Assembly: GCF_005771425.1 (NCBI RefSeq)
Contig: NZ_VBTZ01000001.1
Location: 496,001-560,000, forward strand
Length of the DNA stretch: 64,000 nucleotides
Source of the DNA: Methylocystis sp. B8
GTDB taxonomy: Bacteria; Pseudomonadota; Alphaproteobacteria; Rhizobiales; Beijerinckiaceae
Direction of reading: 5' to 3'
Shown: in pieces, positions 1 through 9,462 of the stretch
How the letters are laid out: each line of letters opens with the position of its first letter
How positions within the stretch are numbered: position 1 is the first letter of the stretch
Made by a program: the position numbers and the translations under genes
The notes under the pieces: generated by a model
Told to the model about the DNA's origin: nothing
Database searches by the model: none
The model's input: the letters and a program-made list of their open reading frames with translations, nothing else

Positions 1-1128
1 ACTCTCTTCGTAAGAGCCGCCGAGAGTCGGCATCATGTAGACAGCGTAGCCGGCGCGCCGGATAAGCGCGGCTTCAACGAAATCATGGCTCAGGACGTGG
101 CCGCCCCAAGGCGGACGGCCGCGCAAGTCCGGTAAACCGCAGTGCTTCGCAAAGGCCTCCGTGCGAATGATGGCGTTATGGCCCCAATAATTGCCGTCGC
201 GGCCCATCCAGGCCGATAGGCCCATCGCGATGACAGGACCATAGATGCGCGCGGCGAATTGCTGGACCCGGGCGAACAGCGTGTTGCGATTGATGATGAG
301 CGGCAACGTCTGAATGATGCCGCTGTCGGGATCGGCCTCCATCGCGGCGGCGAGCTGGACGATGGTCGGGCCGCTCATCAGGCTGTCGGCGTCGAGCACG
401 ACCATGTGGCTATAGGCGGCGCCCCAACGCGAAACGAAATCTTCGATATTGCCGGCTTTACGCGCCGTGTTCTTTTCGCGCCGCCTGTAAAAGATTCGCG
501 CCTGCGGGCCGAGCCGTCGGCGGATGGCGATGAAGGCGCGCTCTTCCGCGACCCAAATGTCGGGATTGGTGGTGTCGGAGAGGAAGAACCAATCGAAATG
601 CGCGCCGAGACCTGTGGCTTGCAAATCTTCGTAGATCGTTTGCAGCGCGGCGAAGACGCGGCTCGGCGCTTCGTTGTAGATCGGCATCACGACGGCGGTT
701 TTTTCGGCGAGAGTCGACGGGAGCGTCGGCCGCTTGCGCCGGCGCATCAACACGGCGAAGCCGACGACGCAACTTGCGAAGGAGAGCGCGATCCAGGAGA
801 AGTTGAGCACGAACAAGGCCAGCAGCGCCCACTTCAAAATGGTGACGCCGCCGACGTCGATAACTTTGTACATTTGGGCGGCGCCATAGGCGGTCAGCGC
901 CAAGCCGCCGCCGAAGGTGACAAGCCGCGCGAGCCATGGCGTGCGCCATAGCCACGGCGCCTCCCTCTTGCGCCGCTGACGCTTATCGAATTTGAACAGA
1001 TTTTGGGCCGGCATCGGCAGCCGGCTCTCGACAGGAGTCGGCGGAGCCGCTGCTGGATCGGAACTGGCGGTTCTCCGTTCCAGCGCCGGCGGAGAGTCAT
1101 CTGTGGCGGCGAAGTTTACGACGTCCAT
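1..1128 (-). CDS. opgH: Glucan biosynthesis glucosyltransferase H (3' end cut by window edge)
   Basis: Inner-membrane family 2 glucosyltransferase that polymerises UDP-glucose into the backbone of osmoregulated periplasmic glucans. I see 376 residues from an ATG at 1128: a basic N-terminal region, two membrane segments at about residues 69-90 and 97-127, the GT2 start (AVVMPIYNE, about 145), a DADS metal/nucleotide-binding motif (about 245), and GGSYEES at the window edge, as in OpgH. The remaining catalytic and C-terminal membrane parts lie outside the window. The start overlaps the end of opgG by 13 nt, so the two are surely co-transcribed and translationally coupled. Identity rests on motifs plus the neighbouring opgG. 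Confidence 0.93.
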   Translation of the reverse strand, partial: MDVVNFAATDDSPPALERRTASSDPAAAPPTPVESRLPMPAQNLFKFDKRQRRKREAPWLWRTPWLARLVTFGGGLALTAYGAAQMYKVIDVGGVTILKWALLALFVLNFSWIALSFASCVVGFAVLMRRRKRPTLPSTLAEKTAVVMPIYNEAPSRVFAALQTIYEDLQATGLGAHFDWFFLSDTTNPDIWVAEERAFIAIRRRLGPQARIFYRRREKNTARKAGNIEDFVSRWGAAYSHMVVLDADSLMSGPTIVQLAAAMEADPDSGIIQTLPLIINRNTLFARVQQFAARIYGPVIAMGLSAWMGRDGNYWGHNAIIRTEAFAKHCGLPDLRGRPPWGGHVLSHDFVEAALIRRAGYAVYMMPTLGGSYEES

Positions 1129-2660
1129 CGGTAAAGCCAGGTCTCACTGATCGGGCGATCGTCCGACTGCAGAACCAGTCGAAGCTCGCAATAGTTCTCG
1201 CCGGCGGGGTCGACGTCGAAAACGACACGGCAGGACTTCGCCGACGAATTCAAATAGGTCTGAATATTGGTCGCCAATCCGGGGGAGGTCGTCAACGCCG
1301 CTTTAAGTTGCGCCGTCCGCTGTGGGTCCGCCAATACGTCGCCGGAAAAGACGACAACAAAACGGCGGAGTTTACCCCCTGGCGCGCGACCGGAGCGTGC
1401 GCTTGTGGCGACCGCAAATGGCGGGCGCGCCGGCGGCTCCCAGCACCAGAACTGACGATAGGCGAACGATGTCTCCTTGCCGGCGACGAGAGCGGTCCTC
1501 GGCCGCCAGTAGGCGACGACATTGGCGTTGATTTCGGACTCTGATGGAATCTCGACGAGTTGCAGGGCGCCGTCGCCCCATTCGCCGAGCGGTTCGACCC
1601 ATAGCGACGGACGGCGCTCCCAGTGCTGCTGGTCATCCTCATAATCATCGATGTCGCGTTGCCGGATCAGCGAACCGAAGCCCTGGGGATTGCCGTCGAC
1701 GAAGGAGGAGAATTGCAGAATCTCGCGGTTCGACACTGGTCGCCAAAGCCATTCGCCTTGGCCGGTGAGCATCTGAATGCCGTTGATGTCGGCGACCATC
1801 GGCCGCCAATCGTCGGGCCGGGGACGGTCGAGCGGCGTGAAGAGCGAAGCCGCGGCAAAGCCCGCGAGCCCGAAGTGATCGACCGCCGTGCGCGGGTAAA
1901 GCGTCAATTCGGTGTCAATGAGCGTCGCTTCGCCCGGCCGCAGCGTGAAGCGATAGACGCCGGCGACGCTGGGGGAATCCAGCAAAGCGTGAACGACGAG
2001 CGCGTTGTCGCCGAGCGCGGGCTTCTCGATCCAGAAGCTTCGAAAGGCTGGAAATTCCTCGCCGCGCGGATCGGCCGTGCGGATTGACAGACCACGCGCG
2101 GTCACGCCGAGATTCTGCCCCCGCGCGACGGCGCGATAGAAGCTTGCCCCTTGAAATATGGCGAGTTCCGCCTCGGAGCCGCCATTTTGGGCGTGAAGGA
2201 CCCGAAACCCGGAAAAGCTGAGGTCGGGAAGCGACTCCGGGACGTTCAGCCCGCCATAGTCGAACCGGCGCCTATCGTAAGGCAGCCGCGCGGCGGCGCC
2301 ATTCTCCACCAGGTAGATATCCACCGCGCCCGCAAAAATATGGCCGCGGTGAAGCGGCTCGATGCTGAAACCCGTGTTGTCCTGACGCCATATTGCTGCG
2401 TCCGGCTTCGTCTTGATCCCGACGAATTGTTCATAGGAAAGATTTGCGAAGGGTTCAGGCAGGTCCGTTCGGGGCGGCGTATAGGGCTTTGCTGCAAGTG
2501 CGCGGGCGAGCTCAACCACCATGTCGCGCGAGAAGGGCGAAGGATCTGGAGCCTTTGGGCTCGCCGCCGGACCAGCAGTCCCCGCGTTTGACTGAGACGA
2601 AACGATCCCCGCCGCGATTGCGCCCAAGCCCGCTTTCAAGACATCTCGACGTTCGAACAT
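1116..2660 (-). CDS. opgG: Periplasmic glucan biosynthesis protein (OpgG/OpgD family)
   Basis: Periplasmic protein needed for synthesis, branching or release of osmoregulated periplasmic glucans, working with the OpgH transferase encoded just downstream. 514 residues, the usual size for the MdoG family. The N-terminus is a twin-arginine type signal (RRDVLK at residues 4-9, then a hydrophobic stretch rich in Ala and Gly), so export is probably by Tat. In E. coli the Tat-exported paralogue is OpgD and OpgG goes by Sec, so the label G or D is open; gene order opgG-opgH favours G. Family motifs such as ENGAAARLPYDRRRFDYGG and the SLWVEPLGEWGDG region are visible. The Shine-Dalgarno sequence before the ATG is weak. 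Confidence 0.9.
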   Translation of the reverse strand: MFERRDVLKAGLGAIAAGIVSSQSNAGTAGPAASPKAPDPSPFSRDMVVELARALAAKPYTPPRTDLPEPFANLSYEQFVGIKTKPDAAIWRQDNTGFSIEPLHRGHIFAGAVDIYLVENGAAARLPYDRRRFDYGGLNVPESLPDLSFSGFRVLHAQNGGSEAELAIFQGASFYRAVARGQNLGVTARGLSIRTADPRGEEFPAFRSFWIEKPALGDNALVVHALLDSPSVAGVYRFTLRPGEATLIDTELTLYPRTAVDHFGLAGFAAASLFTPLDRPRPDDWRPMVADINGIQMLTGQGEWLWRPVSNREILQFSSFVDGNPQGFGSLIRQRDIDDYEDDQQHWERRPSLWVEPLGEWGDGALQLVEIPSESEINANVVAYWRPRTALVAGKETSFAYRQFWCWEPPARPPFAVATSARSGRAPGGKLRRFVVVFSGDVLADPQRTAQLKAALTTSPGLATNIQTYLNSSAKSCRVVFDVDPAGENYCELRLVLQSDDRPISETWLYRWTS

Positions 2661-2913
2661 GAGTTACCGAAGGAAGGTCGGCCCGGAGGCGATCCGCGAG
2701 GCTGAACGGGCAACTGAGCCCTTTGCGGCGGGCTGGCGACAGCCCTCTATACAAGAAAGCTAAGGAGACAAAATGGTTTTCTTCGCGGTTTTTGAAGGCT
2801 GCGCGCGAAAGCCGCGGCGCCTTGCGCTCCGCCGCTCGAATCTGCCAGAACCGCGGCACAAGCGGCGCCGCTTCGCCGGCTCCTAGCGCAACGTCTAGCC
2901 TTTGGGCCCCCCG

Positions 2914-4275
2914 ATGCCGACCGACAGAAGCGCGCTCGCGATCATCCTTGCCGCCGGCGAAGGCACGCGGATGAAATCCGATCGCCCGAAGGCGCTGCAC
3001 GAGGTCGCTGGACGCTCCATGCTCGCCAATGTATTGACGAGCGCGGTCGCGGCCGGCGTCAACCGCGTCGCCGTGATCGTCGGCCCCGGTCGAGATGACG
3101 TTGGCGCAGAGGCGCGCCGCTGCATCCCCGACGTGCAGATTTTCGTTCAGAATGAAAGGCGCGGCACGGCGCACGCAGTGCTCGCCGCCCGCGCCGCCCT
3201 CGCTGAAGCATGCGACGACCTTCTGGTGCTTTTCGCCGATACGCCGCTGGTGACGCCGCCGACGATCGAAGCGTTGCGCGCCGCCCTCGCCGAAGGCGCC
3301 GCCGTAGCGGTCTTGGGCTTCGAAGCCTCCAACCCCTTCGGCTACGGACGGCTGTTGCGCGACGCTGCGGGGGGCCTCATCGCGATCCGCGAGGAGAAAG
3401 ATGCAAGCGACGACGAACGCATCGTGACGCTCTGCAATGGCGGTCTGATGGCGATCGACGGCGCCCACGCGTTGCGCTTGCTGGAGAAGATCGACAATAA
3501 GAACGCCAACGGCGAGTTCTATCTCACCGATGTGGTGGAGCTCGCTAGAGCAGACGGACGCAAAACGACAGTCGTCATCGCCGACGAAACCGAAGTTCTA
3601 GGCGTCAACGACCGCATACAGCTCGCGCAGGCCGAGGCTATTGCGCAGTTGCGCCTGCGTCGCGCCGCCATGGCGAGAGGCGCAACGATGATCGCGCCAG
3701 AGACTGTTTTTCTTTCCGCCGATACGGAAATCGGCTGCGATGTCGTCATTGAGCCGCATGTCGTCATGGGCCGGGGCGTAAAAATCGCCGATGGCGCGGT
3801 GATCCACGCTTTCTCGCATCTCGAAGGCGCGAGCGTCGGAAAAGGCGCGAGCGTCGGTCCCTTCGCACGCTTGCGGCCAGGCGCGGCGCTTGCTGAAAAC
3901 GCCAAGGTCGGGAATTTTGTCGAGATCAAGAACGCCAATGTCGCGCAAGGCGCCAAGGTCAACCACCTGACCTATATCGGCGACGCCGACATCGGCGCGA
4001 ACGCCAATATCGGCGCAGGGACCATCACCTGCAATTACGACGGGTTTCTCAAATATCGCACGACCATTGGCGACAATGCCTTCATCGGCTCCAATTCCTC
4101 GCTTGTCGCGCCGGTGACGATCGGCCAGGGCGCCTATATCGGCTCAGGCTCGGTCATCACCAAGGATGTTGCGCCCGACGCGCTCGCCGTGGGGCGCGGA
4201 CGCCAGATGGAAAAGGCAGGGTGGGCGGCGACTTTTCGCGCCACGCAGGCTGCGAAGAAGGCCAAAAACCGGTAA
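2914..4275 (+). CDS. glmU: Bifunctional GlcNAc-1-P uridyltransferase / GlcN-1-P acetyltransferase
   Basis: Makes UDP-N-acetylglucosamine, the precursor of peptidoglycan and lipid A. 453 residues from the ATG at 2914; an in-frame TTG at 2902 would add four residues, but the ATG form starts in register with the family. The N-terminal pyrophosphorylase domain shows [11 protein letters not shown] (about 12-22) and NGGLMAIDG; the C-terminal half is a left-handed beta-helix of hexapeptide repeats (about 250-440) with [12 protein letters not shown] and [11 protein letters not shown], the acetyl-CoA and substrate region. It is followed 96 nt later by glmS, the enzyme of an earlier step, so this is a UDP-GlcNAc supply unit. 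Divergent from opgG. Confidence 0.97.
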   Translation: MPTDRSALAIILAAGEGTRMKSDRPKALHEVAGRSMLANVLTSAVAAGVNRVAVIVGPGRDDVGAEARRCIPDVQIFVQNERRGTAHAVLAARAALAEACDDLLVLFADTPLVTPPTIEALRAALAEGAAVAVLGFEASNPFGYGRLLRDAAGGLIAIREEKDASDDERIVTLCNGGLMAIDGAHALRLLEKIDNKNANGEFYLTDVVELARADGRKTTVVIADETEVLGVNDRIQLAQAEAIAQLRLRRAAMARGATMIAPETVFLSADTEIGCDVVIEPHVVMGRGVKIADGAVIHAFSHLEGASVGKGASVGPFARLRPGAALAENAKVGNFVEIKNANVAQGAKVNHLTYIGDADIGANANIGAGTITCNYDGFLKYRTTIGDNAFIGSNSSLVAPVTIGQGAYIGSGSVITKDVAPDALAVGRGRQMEKAGWAATFRATQAAKKAKNR

Positions 4276-4371
4276 CTTCGAGCCTTCGCGCCTATTCACC
4301 CTAAATTTGACGTTGATCGCGCGTTCATCCGCCTTGTCGGCGCTCTTGCTACTATCGCTTCGGAGATCGTC

Positions 4372-6201
4372 ATGTGCGGCATTGTGGGAATTATCGGCGC
4401 AGGCCCGGTAGCGGGCGGCGTCATCGAGTCGCTGAAGCGTCTCGAATATCGCGGCTATGATTCCGCCGGGATCGCCACTCTGGAGAACGGCCATCTCGCG
4501 CGTGTGCGCGCGAGCGGAAAGCTCAAGAATCTTGAAGAAAAGCTCGCGGCGGCGCCGCTTTCCGGGGCCATCGGCATCGGCCATACGCGCTGGGCGACCC
4601 ATGGCCGGCCCACCGAGAACAACGCCCATCCGCACGCCAATGACCGCGTCGCGGTGGTTCATAATGGCATCATCGAAAATTTCCGGGAGCTTCGCGCCGA
4701 ACTCGCGGCGAAGGGCCATATTTTCTCGACTGAGACGGATTCGGAGGCGGTCGCCCATCTCGTCGCCGACGAGCTGCGCAACGGCGTGACGCCGGAAACA
4801 GCCGTCGCTGCCGCCTTAAAACGGCTCAAGGGCGCCTTCGCGCTCGCCTTTCTTTTCGAAGGCGAAAACGATCTTTTGATCGGCGCCAGGCGCGGTTCGC
4901 CGCTCGCCGTGGGTAAGAGCGACGACGGCGTCTATCTCGGCTCCGACGCGCTGGCGCTCGCGCCCTTCGCGACGTCTATCGCCTATCTCGACGAGGGCGA
5001 TTGGGTGACGCTGACGCGCGAAGGCGTGCGTTTCCATGACGCCGACGACAATCCGGTCGAGCGGCGCTTTCAGCCGCTGATCGCCGGATCTTTCCTCATC
5101 GACAAAGGGAATTACCGCCATTTCATGGCCAAGGAGATTCACGAGCAGCCGGAGGTCGTCGGCCGCACGCTCGCGCATTATCTCGATCTCGCCGAGGGCG
5201 TCGTGCGCTTGCCGTTCGAACTCAAATTCGATCCGCAGGCGCTGTCGCGCGTCACCATCTCCGCCTGTGGCACGGCCTATTACGCCGGTCTTGTCGCCCG
5301 CTACTGGCTTGAGCGCTTCGCCCGCCTTTCAGTCGAAATCGACATCGCATCGGAGTTTCGTTACCGCGAGGCGCCGCTGCCTGAGAATGGCCTGACTATT
5401 CTCGTCTCGCAGTCCGGCGAAACCGCCGATACGCTCGCAGCTCTGCGCTACGCCCGCGAGCATGGCCAGCACATTCTTTCGATCGTCAATGTCGAAACCT
5501 CGACGATCGCCCGCGAGAGCGACACTGTCGCGCAGACATTGGCGGGACCCGAAATCGGCGTCGCTTCGACGAAGGCCTTCACCTGCCAGCTCGCGGTGTT
5601 CGCCTGTCTTGCGCTGGCGTTAGGCCGGGCGCGCGGGGTGCTGAGCAAGGAGCGCGAACGCGAACTCGTCGCGGAGCTCGTCGCCGCGCCGGGGCAGATG
5701 GCGCAGGCGCTTGCGCGCGAGGCGCAGATCGAACCTGTGGCGCGCGACGTGGCGCGGGCTTCGAGCGTGCTTTATCTCGGACGCGGACCCGCCTTTCCTC
5801 TGGCGCTCGAAGGCGCGCTGAAGCTCAAGGAGCTTTCCTATATCCACGCAGAGGGCTATGCGGCGGGCGAATTGAAGCACGGGCCAATCGCGCTGATCGA
5901 CTATGCGATGCCTGTGATCGTGTTAGCGCCCCCCGACGCGAGCCTCGAGAAGACCGTCTCGAATCTCCAGGAAGTCGCCGCGCGGGGCGGTCATTTGATT
6001 CTCATCGGCTCGCCGCACGCGCGAGACGCTGCGGCCGCCGATCTTGCCGGCTTCATCGAAATGCCGGAAGACGTTGCGGGCCCCTTCGCGGTCATCGTCT
6101 ACGCTATCGCCGCGCAGCTCCTTGCGTATCACGTCGCGACCTTCATGGGTAAAGACGTGGATCAGCCGCGCAATCTGGCGAAGAGCGTGACTGTGGAATA
6201 G
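4372..6201 (+). CDS. glmS: Glutamine-fructose-6-phosphate aminotransferase (isomerising)
   Basis: Converts fructose-6-phosphate and glutamine to glucosamine-6-phosphate, the committed step to amino sugars. 609 residues, the standard length. Cys2 after the initiator Met (MCGIVGIIG) is the N-terminal nucleophile of the glutaminase domain; HTRWATHGRPTENNAHPH and the NGIIENF motif follow. Two SIS sugar-isomerase domains carry SQSGETADTLAAL (about 345) and the second-domain GRG and EGAL motifs; the C-terminus ends in the family-typical KSVTVE. A GGAG precedes the ATG at good spacing. Lies downstream of glmU; its stop is 3 bp from the convergent oxidoreductase gene. Confidence 0.97.
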   Translation: MCGIVGIIGAGPVAGGVIESLKRLEYRGYDSAGIATLENGHLARVRASGKLKNLEEKLAAAPLSGAIGIGHTRWATHGRPTENNAHPHANDRVAVVHNGIIENFRELRAELAAKGHIFSTETDSEAVAHLVADELRNGVTPETAVAAALKRLKGAFALAFLFEGENDLLIGARRGSPLAVGKSDDGVYLGSDALALAPFATSIAYLDEGDWVTLTREGVRFHDADDNPVERRFQPLIAGSFLIDKGNYRHFMAKEIHEQPEVVGRTLAHYLDLAEGVVRLPFELKFDPQALSRVTISACGTAYYAGLVARYWLERFARLSVEIDIASEFRYREAPLPENGLTILVSQSGETADTLAALRYAREHGQHILSIVNVETSTIARESDTVAQTLAGPEIGVASTKAFTCQLAVFACLALALGRARGVLSKERERELVAELVAAPGQMAQALAREAQIEPVARDVARASSVLYLGRGPAFPLALEGALKLKELSYIHAEGYAAGELKHGPIALIDYAMPVIVLAPPDASLEKTVSNLQEVAARGGHLILIGSPHARDAAAADLAGFIEMPEDVAGPFAVIVYAIAAQLLAYHVATFMGKDVDQPRNLAKSVTVE

Positions 6202-6206
6202 GGCGC

Positions 6207-7706
6207 TCAGCCCCTCTTGATGATTTCGACGGCGTTCCGCGCCTCGACGATGGCGCTCTCGACCGCCGGCATGCCTTGTCCGTCCGAATGCGCGAGCAGC
6301 ACATTGCCGAAGCGCTTGGGCAGCGCCCGCATGGTTGTGACGATCCCAGGCGCGGCGATGAGGTGATGATGGCCCCAGCGCGTCAGCCGCACTTCGGTGA
6401 GCCGCGCCCCGCCGAACGTCTCCGGAAGGAAGCGTCGCAGCTCTTCGATGATTGGCGCGGCGAAGTCGGCGCGGTCGCCGGCGAGCAGTCGCTCGCGCCC
6501 CACGCGAGGGTCCCGAAATGGTGCATAGACCGTCAGCACGCTTTGATCCTTAGGCCGTTCGGCGGAGGGCAGGGCCGCCGTCCCGCTGACCGCATCGCAG
6601 AAGCTCTGGGCGCCGAGCGCCCAATTGTCATAGGGCAGTTCCGTCGGCGGCCCCTCGAAACAGCAGTTGGCGACGAGATAGCTGCCCTGACGCAGCGAAG
6701 TCATTTTTGCAGTCGCGGCGGGGTCGACTCCGCGCAGAATGCGGCCGGAAAAAAAGTAGGGGGCCGCAACGACCGCCCAGCGCGTTTCGAGGCAGCGGAG
6801 CTCTTCCGGATTTCGCACGTCGAACCAGCCTATGCGGGCGTAGCCGCCTTCCGCTGGCTCGATCGCGTAAACCGCGGCGCCGGTGACGACCCGCCCTTCG
6901 CCAGCCTGGGACAGGCGCGCCGCCATCGCGCGGGCGATCGCAGCGTTGCCGCCCGGGAAGGCGTAGATGGGCGTGTTGATCTCCGAAAGAAAATTCACGC
7001 CTGCATAGGCCGAAATGTTGGCCGTGGGCGCGCCCAATGCCGAGAGGCAGTAGGAGTCGAGCAAGCCAAGAAGTCGTGCGTCGATATGCTCTCTCCGCAA
7101 GAAGTCGAGCAGGGACAGCCCGTCAAGCGCCAGCGCCTGCTGCGACGCCTCGGCGATCGGAATTTTGGGGAAGTCCCGGCTCTCGCCAAGGCGGCGTAAT
7201 AGCGCTTTGAGGTCCTCATAGGCGCTCCGCCATTCCCCCTCCCGAGGATCGCCTTCGCCTGCCGTCCCCGTCATCACCCTGTCGACCGGATCGCTGACGG
7301 GCCGCGGCCCGAGACCCAGCATCTCGTAGAAAGCGCCAAAAGGTTCAGACAGGTCAACGATATATGCGGAACCCAGCGCGTAATCGACATTGCGCCAGCG
7401 CCCGGATTTGGCGACTCCGCCAGGCTCCGACTCGCGCTCCAAGACGAGCAGGTCGCGATCTTTCAAAAGCGTGGCGACGGCAAGGCCCGCCAAGCCTCCG
7501 CCGATGATGGCGACTTCGACGCGTCGCTCAGGGGCTGGAAGGGGGGCGCGCCAAAGCCCGTCCCGGATCGCGTGCATGGGCGCAAAACTGTCGCCAGTCC
7601 ATTCACTCAGAAGGTAGGGCGGCTCCTGGGCTGATCCCGCGCGCGGCAGGATGAGCTGTGTCCCCAAAGCGCCAAACCCGGCGATCGCCTCACGCCGTGT
7701 CAGCAT
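6207..7706 (-). CDS. FAD-dependent oxidoreductase (amine-oxidase-like) with Tat signal
   Basis: Flavoprotein of unknown substrate. From the ATG at 7706 it has 499 residues, a twin-arginine leader (LTRREAIAGFG, residues 2-12, ending near RAGSAQ) and then the dinucleotide-binding motif IIGGGLAGLAVA (67-78) with ERESEPGG after it, typical of FAD oxidoreductases of the amine oxidase/phytoene desaturase fold. The C-terminal part (LLAHSDGQGMPAVESAI) resembles the FAD-binding end of these enzymes. An upstream start at 7775 is possible, but the 7706 start has a GGAGA Shine-Dalgarno and places the RR motif at the usual distance. Probably periplasmic. Convergent with glmS; divergent from the exporter genes. 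Confidence 0.8.
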   Translation of the reverse strand: MLTRREAIAGFGALGTQLILPRAGSAQEPPYLLSEWTGDSFAPMHAIRDGLWRAPLPAPERRVEVAIIGGGLAGLAVATLLKDRDLLVLERESEPGGVAKSGRWRNVDYALGSAYIVDLSEPFGAFYEMLGLGPRPVSDPVDRVMTGTAGEGDPREGEWRSAYEDLKALLRRLGESRDFPKIPIAEASQQALALDGLSLLDFLRREHIDARLLGLLDSYCLSALGAPTANISAYAGVNFLSEINTPIYAFPGGNAAIARAMAARLSQAGEGRVVTGAAVYAIEPAEGGYARIGWFDVRNPEELRCLETRWAVVAAPYFFSGRILRGVDPAATAKMTSLRQGSYLVANCCFEGPPTELPYDNWALGAQSFCDAVSGTAALPSAERPKDQSVLTVYAPFRDPRVGRERLLAGDRADFAAPIIEELRRFLPETFGGARLTEVRLTRWGHHHLIAAPGIVTTMRALPKRFGNVLLAHSDGQGMPAVESAIVEARNAVEIIKRG

Positions 7707-7755
7707 GGCCGTCTCCGAAGACGATGCGCCTGGTAATTCATGCAGTTCCTGGGGG

Positions 7756-8682
7756 TTGAGCGTCGCCATTGACATAGGGCGGGCTGAACTGGTCTATGCG
7801 AGCGACGCAGCGCCCGGCGCGATAGCGCTCTCTAGACCCGAAAGGACGCGCCGCCACTTGCTCGCCTCGATACCAGCCGTCTATATCGCGCCCTTCGACA
7901 GGGCCTGGCGCAATCGGGAGCTCATCCGCGCCGTCGTTCGACGAGAGCTCATTTCCAGATTTAGCGGCTCGGCCCTCGGACCGCTTTGGGCGGTGCTCGC
8001 GCCGCTCTTCATGCTCCTCACCTATACCGCGCTGTTCTCCATCACAGTCCCGCAGCTGTCCGCCGGCCAGACGGTCACGGATTATGCGAGTTCGATCTTC
8101 ATCGGACTCATCGTCTTCAATCTGTTCAGCGAGCTCGCCTATCGCGCGCCGATGCTTCTGCACGAGCATGTCAACTTCGTGAAAAAGTCGATTTTTCCAA
8201 GCGAGACCATCGCCTGGACCGCGACCATCCGCGCATTCACATATGCCGGGGTAGCGTTTGCCGTATATATCGTCTTTCGATTGCTGACGGCGGGATCGAT
8301 TCCTCTCACGATCGCGCTGACGCCGTTCCTGATCGCGCCCTTCTTCCTCTTCATGTTGGGAGTCGTCTGGTTTTTGATGGCGCTCGGCGCCTTCACGCGT
8401 GACGTTGCGCATATCATGGCGTCGATAGTGCCGATGCTCATGTTCGCAACCCCAATTTTTTATCGGATCGACCAGATTGGGGAGATATCGAGGTCGGCCG
8501 CTGTCTGGTTGCGGTTTAATATCGTGGGCGACTATATCGAGATGCTGCGCGATCTCGCTCTCAATGGAAACATGCCGAATATCCTCGCATACCTGGGGAT
8601 TGTCGCTGTATCCTACGCCGTATTTATCGGAGGCTACCAATTTTTCATGCGCTATAAATCGGTGATCGTCGATGTCATCTGA
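7756..8682 (+). CDS. Polysaccharide/O-antigen-type ABC exporter permease
   Basis: ABC-2 membrane subunit of the Wzm/KpsM/TagG type that moves a lipid-linked polysaccharide across the inner membrane. The conserved part begins RELIRAVVRRELISRFSGS and LGPLWAVLAPLFML, followed by about six membrane segments. The start is uncertain: no ATG or GTG lies near the conserved region. TTG at 7756 gives 308 residues; TTG at 7858 gives 274, closer to family length and leaving room for a divergent promoter; an ATG at 7705 would overlap the divergent oxidoreductase gene. The stop overlaps the ATPase gene by 11 nt, so the two form one exporter operon. The exported glycan is unknown; glycosyltransferases lie within 5 kb. 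Confidence 0.85.
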   Translation: MSVAIDIGRAELVYASDAAPGAIALSRPERTRRHLLASIPAVYIAPFDRAWRNRELIRAVVRRELISRFSGSALGPLWAVLAPLFMLLTYTALFSITVPQLSAGQTVTDYASSIFIGLIVFNLFSELAYRAPMLLHEHVNFVKKSIFPSETIAWTATIRAFTYAGVAFAVYIVFRLLTAGSIPLTIALTPFLIAPFFLFMLGVVWFLMALGAFTRDVAHIMASIVPMLMFATPIFYRIDQIGEISRSAAVWLRFNIVGDYIEMLRDLALNGNMPNILAYLGIVAVSYAVFIGGYQFFMRYKSVIVDVI

Positions 8683-9445
8683 GTTCGCGATTCGCTGCGG
8701 GGGCGTCGGCAAAGCGTTCCAGCTCTATGCGCATCAGAACGATCAACTCAAGCAGATCCTGTTTGGTCTCTGGAAGAAATTTTACAGGGAAAAATGGGTT
8801 CTGAATGACGTCAACTTTACGGTCCAGAGGGGCGAGCGCGTCGGCATTGTCGGGCGCAACGGCGCTGGCAAAACCACGCTGCTGCAAATCCTCTGCGGCA
8901 TTACGCAGCCGACCAGAGGCGAGTTCGAGATCAAGGGTCGCATTGCGCCGATATTGGCGCTGGGCTCTGGTTTCGACGGGCTGCTGACGGGGCGCGAAAA
9001 CGCCCGCATCGGCGCGGCGATCCTCGGTCTTTCGCGCAAAGAGGTTGACGCCTGCATCGACGATATCGCCGCTTTCGCCGACATCGGGCCTTTCTTCGAA
9101 CAACCGATGCGAATCTATTCGGTAGGCATGATCGCGCGCGTCGCATTCGCAATCTGCGCTCACGCCCAGGCGGACGTGCTCATCGTCGACGAGGCGCTAT
9201 CCGTAGGCGACGAGATCTTTCAAAAAAAATGCGAGAATTACATTAGCGAATTCGCCAAGACGGGAACAATTCTTATCGTCTCCCATAGCCTTGAGTTTCT
9301 TAAGAAGCTGTGCACGCGCGTATTGTGGCTGGAAAATGGCGTTGTGCGCGAGATCGGCGATCCTGCAAAGGTCATCGCTCATTACCGCGCGGCGATGAAA
9401 GCCGAACAGGGTCAAAAAAGTCGCGTGGCGATGAAAGCGGAGTAG
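8672..9445 (+). CDS. Polysaccharide/O-antigen-type ABC exporter ATPase
   Basis: ATP-binding partner of the preceding permease (Wzt/KpsT/TagH type). 257 residues: Walker A GRNGAGKTT (61-69), a degenerate signature YSVGMIARV (149-157) as common in this subfamily, Walker B ADVLIVDEA (167-175), and a switch histidine in LIVSHS. It lacks the long C-terminal glycan-recognition domain of E. coli O9a Wzt, so it is the short KpsT-like form. The last residues are odd: AMKAEQGQKSRVAMKAE is encoded by a 36-bp tandem repeat whose second copy provides the stop codon. The end lies 2 bp from the stop of the convergent LptF/G-like gene. Confidence 0.9.
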   Translation: MSSEFAIRCGGVGKAFQLYAHQNDQLKQILFGLWKKFYREKWVLNDVNFTVQRGERVGIVGRNGAGKTTLLQILCGITQPTRGEFEIKGRIAPILALGSGFDGLLTGRENARIGAAILGLSRKEVDACIDDIAAFADIGPFFEQPMRIYSVGMIARVAFAICAHAQADVLIVDEALSVGDEIFQKKCENYISEFAKTGTILIVSHSLEFLKKLCTRVLWLENGVVREIGDPAKVIAHYRAAMKAEQGQKSRVAMKAE

Positions 9446-9462
9446 GCTCAAAAAAGTGGCGT
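9391..9462. repeat. 36-bp tandem duplication at the 3' end of the ABC ATPase gene
   Basis: Two adjacent 36-nt copies, 9391-9426 and 9427-9462, differ at five positions by eye. Copy 1 is read through as AMKAEQGQKSRV; in copy 2 a CAG-to-TAG change creates the stop codon of the ATPase. The second copy also covers the last codons of the convergent LptF/G-like gene (stop at 9448). Confidence 0.85.

Noticed and set aside
2512-3468. 318-residue frame on the minus strand over opgG start and glmU
   Set aside because: Antisense to two well-identified genes; high Arg, Ala and Gly content with no motif, as expected for GC-rich shadows.
7738-8712. 324-residue minus-strand frame over the exporter permease
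   Set aside because: Charged, low-complexity composition opposite a typical membrane protein; a shadow.
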